Of a DNA stretch of 25,734 nucleotides, positions 1 to 4,922 are shown piece after piece. Position numbers and translations under genes: made by a program. The notes beneath the pieces are model-generated. The model worked only from the letters and a program-made list of their open reading frames with translations, was not told the DNA's origin and did no database searches. Position 1 is the first letter of the stretch. Each line of letters begins with the position of its first letter. The stretch comes from DATKEH01 sp035546355 (lineage in GTDB: Bacteria; Acidobacteriota; Thermoanaerobaculia; Multivoradales; JAIOJS01): contig DATKEH010000289.1 in NCBI GenBank assembly GCA_035546355.1, forward strand, positions 1 to 25,734, written 5' to 3'.

Positions 1-1
1 G

Positions 2-166
2 CTGCGCTCGGTGGATACCCGCGACTTCATGACCGCCGACTGGAGCCCGCTGCCGCACGCCCTGCTGGGGCACATCGCCGGCCGCATCGTCAACGAGGTG
101 CGCGGCATCAACCGGGTGGTCTACGACATCACCAGCAAGCCGCCGGGCACCATCGAGTGGGAGTAG
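2..166 (+). CDS. guaA: GMP synthase (glutamine-hydrolysing), C-terminal fragment
   Basis: Only the last 54 residues are in the window; the rest lies upstream. The frame reads LRSVDTRDFMTADWSPLPHA and ends in ITSKPPGTIEWE followed by TAG. This is the characteristic C-terminal dimerisation end of GuaA, which nearly always finishes in SKPP-TIEWE. GuaA amidates XMP to GMP with glutamine and ATP in cytosolic purine synthesis. The stop is intact, so the truncation is only the window edge. Two GC-rich hairpins follow within 85 bp and may end the transcript. Confidence 0.95.
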   Translation: MRSVDTRDFMTADWSPLPHALLGHIAGRIVNEVRGINRVVYDITSKPPGTIEWE

Positions 167-192
167 CCGGCGAGCGGAGGCGGGTCCGAGGA

Positions 193-249
193 GGGGCGGT
201 GGCACTCCGCCCCACATCCGTGTGAGGGCGGGCCTCCGTGCCCGCCCTC
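193..249 (+). terminator. Two consecutive GC hairpins downstream of guaA
   Basis: The first hairpin is GGGGCGG (193-199) pairing with CCGCCCC (207-213), with a 7-nt loop. The second is GAGGGCGGGC (224-233) pairing with GCCCGCCCTC (240-249), with a 6-nt loop. Both stems are perfect and begin 27 and 58 nt after the guaA stop. Neither is followed by a T-run, so they are not canonical intrinsic terminators. A role in ending guaA transcription or protecting its 3' end is inferred. Confidence 0.4.
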
Positions 250-265
250 CGCTGAGGGCCTGCGC

Positions 266-349
266 CCGGGTGCGTCCCGGGCTACGGCGTCGCCCCGCCG
301 GAGGGTCTACGGCCGGGTGCGTCCCGGGCCACGGCGTCGGCCCCGCCGG
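266..349. repeat. Direct repeat, two 36/37-nt copies 47 bp apart
   Basis: Copy 1 spans 266-301 and copy 2 spans 313-349. Both start CCGGGTGCGTCCCGGG and end CCCCGCCGG, and they differ by one substitution and one inserted G. This is seen directly in the sequence. Function is unknown. Confidence 0.7.
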
Positions 350-381
350 GGCACGGCGCCGGGTTCGTGGTGGTCGGAAGC

Positions 382-418
382 GGGCGGTTGCACGGACGCG
401 GCGTCCGTGCAACCGCCC
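382..418. repeat. Perfect 17-bp inverted repeat with 3-nt loop
   Basis: GGGCGGTTGCACGGACG (382-398) pairs perfectly with 402-418 around the loop CGG. There is no T-run on either side. It could be a terminator-like hairpin, a REP-type element or a structured RNA; nothing in the sequence decides between these. Confidence 0.75.
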
Positions 419-809
419 TCGCCGGCGCCTCCGCTCGCCGTCGCGCCGGGCCGGCCGTTGTCTGTCTCGTGACGTGGGCTCTGCGCTCGGCGAGAGGGCC
501 CCTGCGATTCCGACGCCGTGGCCCGGGCCGCGCCCTCCATCGCATCGCCAGATGCCGCCGTAGGAGGAAACCGAGGAGCGGCACGTCCCCAACCCCTTTC
601 CGCCAGGGTAAAGGGTGGGTGAGGGCGCTGCGACGTCTTGCGCCTGCGGCTAAGACGGCCGAAATCTCCTGTTTTTGCGGTCCGCCACGGTGCGAAATTT
701 GCTGAGGCGGCGCCACTCGGGTATCGCGCAGGGCCGCGCCGGCCGTAGACCCTTCCTCGGCGAAGGCGCTCCATCCCCAGCGGCTCCTACCGGGCGCTGC
801 CGCGCTTGG

Positions 810-815
810 TACGAT
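810..815 (+). promoter_or_regulatory. Possible -10 box (TACGAT) for the anti-sigma gene
   Basis: TACGAT lies 50 bp before the ATG at 865. Similar TAAGAT boxes precede the AP2-like gene (17593) and lgt (25557). No good -35 is visible at the usual spacing, so the call is tentative. Confidence 0.3.
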
Positions 816-864
816 AGCCCCCACAGTGGGACAGCGGAGGCTCCCCGGTGGCAGAAAGGCGGCG

Positions 865-1278
865 ATGGACCGTGAGCTGGGCCAGCGCATCCCGAGCACG
901 CTCGCGGCGCTCGAACGGGCCGCCGCGGAGGTGCGCCAGTTCCTGGCCCGGGAGGGCGTCGACCGCGAAGCCTCGTTCGCCGTCGACCTGGCGCTCGAGG
1001 AGATCGGCTCCAACATCATCCTGCATGGGCTCGGCGGCGCCGCCGACCACGAGATCGGCGTGCGCGTCCGGGTCGAGCCGGGGCGAGTGGTGCTCGTCGT
1101 CGACGACGATGGCCCCCCGTTCGACCCCACGGCGCAGCCGCCGCCGGCGCTCGACCTGTCCCTCGACGAACGGCCGATCGGCGGCCTCGGCATCCACCTG
1201 GTGACCGCGACGACGACGAGTGCGGGCTACTCTCGCATCGGCGGCCGGAATACGCTCGAGCTGGTCGTGGCGCGCTGA
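865..1278 (+). CDS. RsbW-like anti-sigma factor / serine-protein kinase (HATPase_c_2)
   Basis: This 137-aa cytosolic protein has the GHKL ATPase fold used by anti-sigma kinases. The N box EEIGSN lies at residues 45-50, the G1 box DDDGPPFDP around 80-88, and the G2 box GGLGIHLV around 107-114. Length matches RsbW/SpoIIAB (about 130-160 aa). Such proteins hold a sigma factor or other partner and phosphorylate a STAS antagonist. Two STAS proteins are encoded just downstream and a SpoIIE phosphatase nearby, so it is probably the kinase of that switch. The frame is open back to a GTG at 826, but the ATG at 865 starts directly at the domain and follows an AAAGG-like site. The gene was probably cotranscribed with the STAS genes before the insertion element entered at 1371. 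Confidence 0.88.
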   Translation: MDRELGQRIPSTLAALERAAAEVRQFLAREGVDREASFAVDLALEEIGSNIILHGLGGAADHEIGVRVRVEPGRVVLVVDDDGPPFDPTAQPPPALDLSLDERPIGGLGIHLVTATTTSAGYSRIGGRNTLELVVAR

Positions 1279-1344
1279 GCTGCAACTCGCCCCACGGCGG
1301 ACGAGGCACCCCATGCGGCCCTCTCTGGGCCCCTCTTCCCCCGA

Positions 1345-1370
1345 GAGGCTGCAGCCACCTCGGCGGTCCG
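1345..1370. other. Left half of a stem-loop interrupted by the insertion element
   Basis: GAGGCTGC (1345-1352) and CTCGG (1359-1363) are complementary to GCAGCCTC (4041-4048) and CCGAG (4034-4038). With the element and one target copy removed, they form one hairpin with a CGGT loop and a 6-nt/2-nt internal loop. The element therefore inserted into a hairpin, possibly an intra-operon attenuator or terminator. Confidence 0.6.
1363..1370. repeat. 8-bp target-site duplication, left copy (GCGGTCCG)
   Basis: GCGGTCCG lies immediately outside the left terminal inverted repeat and is repeated exactly at 4029-4036 outside the right one. An 8-9 bp duplication is typical of IS1-type transposition. Confidence 0.93.
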
Positions 1371-1403
1371 GGTAGTGGCTCAGTTTGAAAAAGTTTGATT
1401 CAG
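1371..1403 (+). repeat. Left terminal inverted repeat
   Basis: It begins GGTAGTGGCTCAGTTT, identical for 16 bases to the reverse complement of 4013-4028. Over 33 bases, 27 match (mismatches at positions 17, 20, 23, 24, 26 and 31). Confidence 0.93.
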
Positions 1404-1407
1404 CCGA

Positions 1408-1435
1408 TTGATTCGCGGCGGTCGCATGCTACCGT
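1408..1435 (+). promoter_or_regulatory. Possible promoter for the 82-aa protein gene
   Basis: TTGATT (1408-1413) and TACCGT (1430-1435) are separated by 16 bp just inside the left end. The start site would fall at about 1442, on the ATG itself, implying a leaderless message. The -10 match is poor. Confidence 0.3.
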
Positions 1436-1441
1436 CTGAGC

Positions 1442-1690
1442 ATGCCTGACCGCACACGCAAACCAAAGTCACGCGATGCGAACCGCCGAGCGTGGGAAGT
1501 TGTACAGATCGCAACGGGCGAGGCTCCGCCAGAGAGACCGAAGGACGACGGGAAGAACCCCGCCGCCGTTGAGCTAGGGAGACTCGGCGGGTTGAAGGGT
1601 GGGAAGGCCCGCGCCAAGAGCATGACGAAGAAGCAGCGGAGCGAAGCGGCTAGGAAGGCTGCTCAGGCTCGCTGGCATCCGAAGGAGTAG
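1442..1690 (+). CDS. Small basic protein with a LGRLGGLKGGKARA motif, passenger gene
   Basis: This is an 82-aa, Lys/Arg-rich, probably soluble protein. Its C-terminal half carries ELGRLGGLKGGKARAKSMTK (from about residue 44), then SEAARKAAQARWHP, which would form a basic helix. I recognise this Gly-Gly-Lys-Gly-Gly layout and ARW ending from many short bacterial hypothetical proteins; no function is established that I know of. The basic charge suggests nucleic-acid binding, which is inference. The ATG lies 39 bp inside the left repeat with no clear ribosome-binding site. Its end overlaps the convergent DUF3467-like gene by 41 bp. It may be a cargo accessory protein or a transposition helper. 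Confidence 0.7.
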   Translation: MPDRTRKPKSRDANRRAWEVVQIATGEAPPERPKDDGKNPAAVELGRLGGLKGGKARAKSMTKKQRSEAARKAAQARWHPKE

Positions 1691-2057
1691 GCAGCTTCGG
1701 TACTACTGTTTCGGGAAGCGCAAAGAAGATTCGATCGTAGGCTTCTATCTGTTGGCTAAGCAGATTCCGAAAAGCCTTGACGTGCAGAGCAGACACAAAC
1801 ACCCTCGCAACCTCTTGGATGGTGTTGTTGCCGTTGTCGTCAATCCCCAGCTGCTGAAAGCTGAAGGTGAAGTCGTTACTGGTGACCGTAACCATGATGC
1901 GATTCGAGTAGAAGCGCGGTGAATCGCTAGTTCCCCGAAGCGGTGCTCCTGCTGAACGCATCAGCTTGGCGCCCCCCAAAAGCTGCTCGATGTCCTCGGG
2001 TCGCGGCTGCACTTGCGGGGCCGAAGGCCCTTTCTTCTGCGCTCGTTTCTTCGCCAT
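1650..2057 (-). CDS. DUF3467-like small protein, third gene of the toxin-antitoxin operon
   Basis: This 135-aa protein has a basic N-terminus (MAKKRAQKKG), a core at about residues 45-110 and an acidic, Pro/Ser-rich tail. The core reads RFYSNRIMVTVTSNDFTFSF, and further on VARVFVSALHVKAFRNLLSQ followed by QIEAYD. The order of a Y-x-N strand, an NDF strand, a V-x-S strand and an HxKxxxxLL helix resembles DUF3467 proteins, whose function is unknown. The match is from memory and moderate. The gene starts 13 bp after the XRE gene ends on the same strand, so it is probably cotranscribed with the toxin and antitoxin. It could be a third regulator, a chaperone or unrelated cargo. Confidence 0.65.
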   Translation of the reverse strand: MAKKRAQKKGPSAPQVQPRPEDIEQLLGGAKLMRSAGAPLRGTSDSPRFYSNRIMVTVTSNDFTFSFQQLGIDDNGNNTIQEVARVFVSALHVKAFRNLLSQQIEAYDRIFFALPETVVPKLPTPSDASEPEQPS

Positions 2058-2070
2058 CAGATTGCCTTTC

Positions 2071-2622
2071 TCAGGACGTTGCCTTTCTCAGGACGACGTC
2101 ATTGTCCCCGGATGACTGGTTGCAAACGGGTTCGGCGCTCACGTCTGTCGTAGCGGAGACGTCCTCGCCGTATTTCTTCTCATCTGGCCTGCGAAAGGGC
2201 CGAACGTTGTCGGTATTGGACGGCGGGAGATGGTCTGTACTGGTCGTTCCGCTCAATGACGACAAGTCATCAAAGCGGACTGGCTTCGCACTAATGGGAT
2301 GGAAGCGCGCCTCAAACCAGTGATTCCTGGGGACGACCGCAATGTGGACTGTCGAATCCAGGGCGTCGGCAAACTTGACCATGGTTTCGAGCGTCGAGTT
2401 CTCGCGACCTGAGAGGAATTGACTGATCCGCGCCTCGGATGCTCCGTAGCGCCCTGCCAGCTTTCGGGCAGTAAGTCCTTCATCGCGCATCCGATCGTAG
2501 ATTCCCTGCAGGAATTCGAGCGTTACCAGTTTTACCTGGTACTTCTCGCTCTTGCGAATCCTGTCGAGCGGAGACTTTTTCTCAACTGGCGGACTGCTGG
2601 CCGATTCTTGGTGTTTGCTCAT
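2071..2622 (-). CDS. XRE-family HTH protein, probable HigA-like antitoxin
   Basis: This 183-aa cytosolic protein has a Cro/C1-type helix-turn-helix at about residues 50-97 (LTARKLAGRYGASEARISQF, then SGRENSTLETMVKFADAL). A long polar, probably disordered tail (about 105-183) follows, longer than in most HigA antitoxins. The ATG overlaps the stop of the upstream toxin gene in ATGA, giving the toxin-first order typical of HigBA. Such antitoxins bind and neutralise the toxin and repress their own promoter. The paired palindromes at 3089-3132 are plausible operators. It could alternatively regulate only the transposase; the 4-bp overlap favours a toxin partner. Confidence 0.8.
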   Translation of the reverse strand: MSKHQESASSPPVEKKSPLDRIRKSEKYQVKLVTLEFLQGIYDRMRDEGLTARKLAGRYGASEARISQFLSGRENSTLETMVKFADALDSTVHIAVVPRNHWFEARFHPISAKPVRFDDLSSLSGTTSTDHLPPSNTDNVRPFRRPDEKKYGEDVSATTDVSAEPVCNQSSGDNDVVLRKATS

Positions 2623-3086
2623 CTTTTGCCGTAGCTGATTTGGTTGCGGGCTCTGTCTCTATCAAAACGCGTCCTAATCGCGGCGGCCTTTGCAAACTCG
2701 ATATCGATTGTTCGCTGATGCGTCGCGGGACGTTTGACGAAGAGGTGAGTGCAGATGACCACTTGCTTCGCCTGGTCACCGTAGAACCAGGGAATTCGAA
2801 CTGCTGGCTCCGCATCCGGGATGTGTTCGTGGACACGAAAGTAGAACAGCCCTCGCACATTCCCTACCGCTCCCGTGTCATGGATTCTAGGTCGCCTCTG
2901 TTCGGGATACCTAGGGAGCATAGGTCCCCGATTGGGCACAATGCTTTCAAGAAGGGCCATCACATCTTCCACAAGGTCATCATGCTGCAAGGCTAGTAGC
3001 GCCCTTAGTTCATCGTCGATGTAGCCGACGGAAGCCCTGCATGCCAAGACCGTGTACCTCGCTTGGCCGATGGTGACTAGCTCCAA
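2619..3086 (-). CDS. RelE/ParE-superfamily toxin, HigB/Gp49-like
   Basis: The protein is 155 aa with the TTG start at 3086. It shows a strand (RYTVLACRAS), two helices (to about residue 52), then strands LFYFRVHEHI and QVVICTHLFVKRP. A helix (TIDIEFAKAAAIRTRFDRDR) ends the domain. The HxFVK-x(n)-EFAKAA pattern is that of Gp49/HigB mRNA interferases (LHGFVKK followed by EIELAKKR). These cut mRNA on the ribosome and are held by a downstream XRE antitoxin, here overlapping by ATGA. The start is uncertain: no Shine-Dalgarno site precedes the TTG, and a candidate -10 (3091-3086) abuts it. Another TTG at 3047 has GAGG upstream, and an ATG at 2960 has GGAAG, but both would remove part of the fold. 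Confidence 0.72.
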   Translation of the reverse strand: MELVTIGQARYTVLACRASVGYIDDELRALLALQHDDLVEDVMALLESIVPNRGPMLPRYPEQRRPRIHDTGAVGNVRGLFYFRVHEHIPDAEPAVRIPWFYGDQAKQVVICTHLFVKRPATHQRTIDIEFAKAAAIRTRFDRDRARNQISYGKR

Positions 3087-3114
3087 GATTAACTCATAGG
3101 TTAAGCTCAGTCAA
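3086..3114 (-). promoter_or_regulatory. Candidate toxin-antitoxin promoter
   Basis: On the minus strand, TTGACT (3114-3109) is followed after 17 bp by TAATCT (3091-3086), a good sigma-70-like pair. A TTAAC-N6-GTTAA palindrome overlaps the spacer and -10. Transcription would begin near 3079, just inside the TTG start assigned to the toxin, so either the toxin start or this promoter needs revising. Confidence 0.45.
3089..3104. promoter_or_regulatory. Operator-like palindrome 1 (TTAAC-N6-GTTAA)
   Basis: TTAACTCATAGGTTAA is an inverted repeat whose 5-bp arms equal those of the palindrome at 3117-3132, with the same 6-bp spacer. Start-to-start distance is 28 bp. It overlaps the candidate toxin promoter, as an autoregulatory XRE operator would. 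Confidence 0.6.
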
Positions 3115-3116
3115 TC

Positions 3117-3132
3117 TTAACTTGGAAGTTAA
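3117..3132. promoter_or_regulatory. Operator-like palindrome 2 (TTAAC-N6-GTTAA)
   Basis: TTAACTTGGAAGTTAA is the second copy of the palindrome. It lies between the divergent -35 boxes of the toxin (3114-3109) and the transposase (3138-3143). A protein bound here could affect both promoters. Confidence 0.6.
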
Positions 3133-3137
3133 ATCCC

Positions 3138-3166
3138 TTGACTTCGCCAGAGTGCTCACGCATAAT
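3138..3166 (+). promoter_or_regulatory. Candidate transposase promoter
   Basis: TTGACT (3138-3143), a 17-bp spacer and CATAAT (3161-3166) form a strong sigma-70-like promoter. The start site would fall at about 3173, directly on the ATG at 3174, so the transposase mRNA may be leaderless. Confidence 0.5.
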
Positions 3167-3173
3167 GTTCAGT

Positions 3174-4013
3174 ATGGCAAATGTACTGAGCGCAGAGGAT
3201 CGGACGGCTGTGGTTTCCGCCCTGGTCGAGGGCAACAGCCTCCGCGCCACGTCCCGCATGACCGGCGTAGCCCGAAACACGGTCTCCAAGCTCCTATGGG
3301 ACCTCGGTTTTGCTTGCGCACAGTACCAGGACAAGCACGTCCGTAACCTCACCAGCCGCCGCCTCCAGGCTGATGAGATCTGGTCGTTCGTCTACGCCAA
3401 GCAGAAGAACGTCAGCCCGATCCACGAAGGCAAGCTCGGCCAGGGTGACGTGTGGACCTTCGTCGCGATCGACGCGGACACCAAGCTGGTCGCGGCCTAC
3501 ATGATCGGTCTCCGCAACGGCGAGACCGCGACGGCCTTTCTGAACGATCTGGCGAACCGTCTAGCGACCCGCGTCCAGCTCACGACGGACGGTCACGCGA
3601 TGTACCTGCCTGCCGTTGAGACGGCCTTCGGCCCCGGCGAGGTTGACTACGCGCAGATCGTGAAGATGTACGGCGCAGACCCCGACGCCGAGCGCCGCTA
3701 CAGCCCCGCTATCTGCATCGGAGCCGAGAAGCGCCCCGAGGTTGGCGAGCCCGACACCGACCACATCTCCACCAGCTACATCGAGCGCCAGAACCTCACG
3801 ATGCGCATGAGCGTGCGGCGGTTCACCCGGCTAACCAACGCTTTCTCGAAGAAACTGGAGATGCACGCGGCGGCCGTGGCGCTTCACTTCATGTATTACA
3901 ACTACTGCCGCATCCATCAGACGCTCCGCGTGACGCCTGCGATGGCGGCCGGGATCGAGCGCAAGCCGTGGAAGGTTGCGGATCTGGTCGCGCTCCTAAA
4001 TCCAGTTTCTTGA
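3174..4013 (+). CDS. IS1-family transposase, single-frame DDE type
   Basis: This 279-aa enzyme would cut and join the element ends. An N-terminal helix-turn-helix (about residues 10-45, ALVEGNSLRATSRMTGVARN) is followed by the catalytic domain. D68 lies in ADEIWSFVYAKQKN, D139 in TTDGHAMY and E204 in YIERQNLTMRMSVRRFTRLT. The DEIW, TDG and IERxNLxxR/FSKxxE motifs match IS1 InsB, but here HTH and catalytic parts share one frame, so no programmed frameshift is needed. The start MANVLS is where relatives begin. ATG at 3165 and TTG at 3138 are in frame but overlap the promoter. The TGA lies inside the right inverted repeat. All catalytic residues are present, so it is probably functional. Confidence 0.93.
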   Translation: MANVLSAEDRTAVVSALVEGNSLRATSRMTGVARNTVSKLLWDLGFACAQYQDKHVRNLTSRRLQADEIWSFVYAKQKNVSPIHEGKLGQGDVWTFVAIDADTKLVAAYMIGLRNGETATAFLNDLANRLATRVQLTTDGHAMYLPAVETAFGPGEVDYAQIVKMYGADPDAERRYSPAICIGAEKRPEVGEPDTDHISTSYIERQNLTMRMSVRRFTRLTNAFSKKLEMHAAAVALHFMYYNYCRIHQTLRVTPAMAAGIERKPWKVADLVALLNPVS

Positions 4014-4028
4014 AACTGAGCCACTACC
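3996..4028 (-). repeat. Right terminal inverted repeat
   Basis: This is the reverse complement of the left end: 16 perfect terminal bases and 27/33 overall. It contains the transposase stop codon (4011-4013). Confidence 0.93.
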
Positions 4029-4036
4029 GCGGTCCG
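4029..4036. repeat. 8-bp target-site duplication, right copy (GCGGTCCG)
   Basis: Identical to 1363-1370 and immediately outside the right inverted repeat. It also forms the loop and most of the inner 3' arm of the hairpin into which the element inserted. Confidence 0.93.
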
Positions 4037-4075
4037 AGGCGCAGCCTCATTAGGGTAGACTTCACGATCTCGCTC

Positions 4076-4456
4076 ATGTCGTTCGATGTCTCGGTCGATC
4101 GCCGCAGCCAGGGGGTGTGCGTTGTCACGCTCGGAGGGCGCCTCGACACCGCCGCCAGCGCGCAGTGCGAGGCGGCGCTCGCAGCGACCTTCCTCGACCC
4201 GCCGCGCATCCTCGTCTTCGACCTCGCCCGCCTTACCTTCATCGGCAGCCTCGGGCTGCGCATCCTCTTCCGAGCGCGGAAGATCGTCGAGGGCAGGGGA
4301 GGCGTCGTGGCGGTGACCAACCCGCAGCCGGCGATCGTCAAGGTCTTTCAGGTCGTCGCCGCGCTGCCGGCGGAGAGGGTGTTCGCCAGCGTCAACGAGG
4401 CCGACGCCTACCTCGCGCAGTTCCAGGAGTGGCGGCCGGGCGACGGTGGGAGCTGA
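4076..4456 (+). CDS. STAS-domain anti-sigma factor antagonist (first)
   Basis: This 126-aa single-domain protein begins MSFDVSVDRR, contains VVTLGGRLDTAASAQCEAAL and LVFDLARL, and has the switch segment FIGSLGLRILF. The Ser in S-L-G-L aligns with the phosphorylated Ser of SpoIIAA/RsbV. Unphosphorylated antagonists sequester the RsbW-like kinase, and phosphorylation releases it. The frame is open upstream into the insertion element, but conserved sequence starts at the ATG 4076. Without the element the gene would lie 132 bp after the kinase gene. Its present promoter may be read-through from the transposase, which ends 62 bp upstream. Confidence 0.9.
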   Translation: MSFDVSVDRRSQGVCVVTLGGRLDTAASAQCEAALAATFLDPPRILVFDLARLTFIGSLGLRILFRARKIVEGRGGVVAVTNPQPAIVKVFQVVAALPAERVFASVNEADAYLAQFQEWRPGDGGS

Positions 4457-4578
4457 GAGTCCACGAGCACGCCAACCAGCGACGCTCTCCACGCCACTTC
4501 TGAACAGATGAGTCAAGCTCTTTGGCCCGAGTCTCCCAGGTGCCGATTCTCGACGGCGGAGCTTCGTTAGGAGGCACC

Positions 4579-4917
4579 ATGGAGTTCGTCCTGCACACCC
4601 ACGACGAGGTCACCGTCGTCCGCCTCGCCGGCCGGCTGGACGGCACCGGCAGCGCCACCTTCGAACGCGACGTCGAGCCGCGGCTGGCAGAGGGGGCGCT
4701 GCGCGTGGTGCTCGACCTCGCCGAGCTCGAGTACCTGGCCTCGGCCGGCCTGCGGGTGCTGTTCAAGCTGGCGAAGCGGTCCGCCGCGGCGCGCGGCGGG
4801 CTGTGGCTCTGCTCGGCGCGGCCGGCGGTGCGCACCGTCCTCGACGTCGCCGGCGTCAGCCGCATCATTCCGCTCTTGGAGACCGAAGCCGAGGCGCTTT
4901 CCGTCGCCCGCGGCTGA
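4579..4917 (+). CDS. STAS-domain anti-sigma factor antagonist (second)
   Basis: This 112-aa STAS protein has the strand-helix pattern VTVVRLAGRLDGTGSATFER, then VVLDLAELEYLASAGLRVLF. The Ser of S-A-G-L-R is the expected phosphoacceptor. TAGGAGG lies 5 bp before the ATG at 4579, fixing the start inside a frame open back to 4522. It differs enough from the first STAS protein to be a separate switch rather than a recent duplicate. It ends 5 bp before the HlyD-type gene, so it probably heads the rest of the operon. Two STAS proteins with one kinase suggest dual inputs or sequential control, which is inference. Confidence 0.9.
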   Translation: MEFVLHTHDEVTVVRLAGRLDGTGSATFERDVEPRLAEGALRVVLDLAELEYLASAGLRVLFKLAKRSAAARGGLWLCSARPAVRTVLDVAGVSRIIPLLETEAEALSVARG

Positions 4918-4922
4918 CTCGG

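Larger units (their letters stand above)
167..864. other. 698-bp intergenic region rich in hairpins and short repeats, no gene seen
   Basis: Several open frames cross this stretch on both strands, but their translations are Arg/Pro/Ala-rich with no recognisable domain and look like GC-driven noise. The region holds the guaA hairpins, a 36/37-nt direct repeat pair, a 17-bp perfect hairpin (382-418), and a hairpin CCCTTT (594-599) with AAAGGG (610-615). It also holds a hairpin CGTCTT (634-639) with AAGACG (652-657), followed by TTTTT at 672-676, and a TACGAT -10-like box before the next gene. It resembles dispersed intergenic repeat material. Confidence 0.6.
1371..4028. mobile_element. 2658-bp IS1-family element carrying a toxin-antitoxin cassette
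   Basis: The boundaries are exact. The first 16 bases of both ends read GGTAGTGGCTCAGTTT pointing inward, 27 of the terminal 33 bases match, and an identical 8-bp duplication (GCGGTCCG) flanks the element. Inside are a plus-strand IS1-type DDE transposase, a minus-strand operon (RelE/HigB-like toxin, XRE antitoxin, DUF3467-like protein) and a plus-strand small basic protein. A plain IS1-family element is roughly 0.8-1 kb, so about 1.7 kb here is passenger DNA. By eye the passenger part is clearly less GC-rich than the host genes, which suggests foreign origin. The transposase and ends look intact, so the element may be recent and active. Confidence 0.93.

Noticed and set aside
3138..3173. TTG start giving a 291-aa transposase
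   Set aside because: The TTG is the first half of the -35 box, and conserved sequence begins at the ATG at 3174.
1371..4028. Composite transposon bounded by two IS copies
   Set aside because: Only one transposase gene and one pair of ends exist; cargo lies within a single IS unit.
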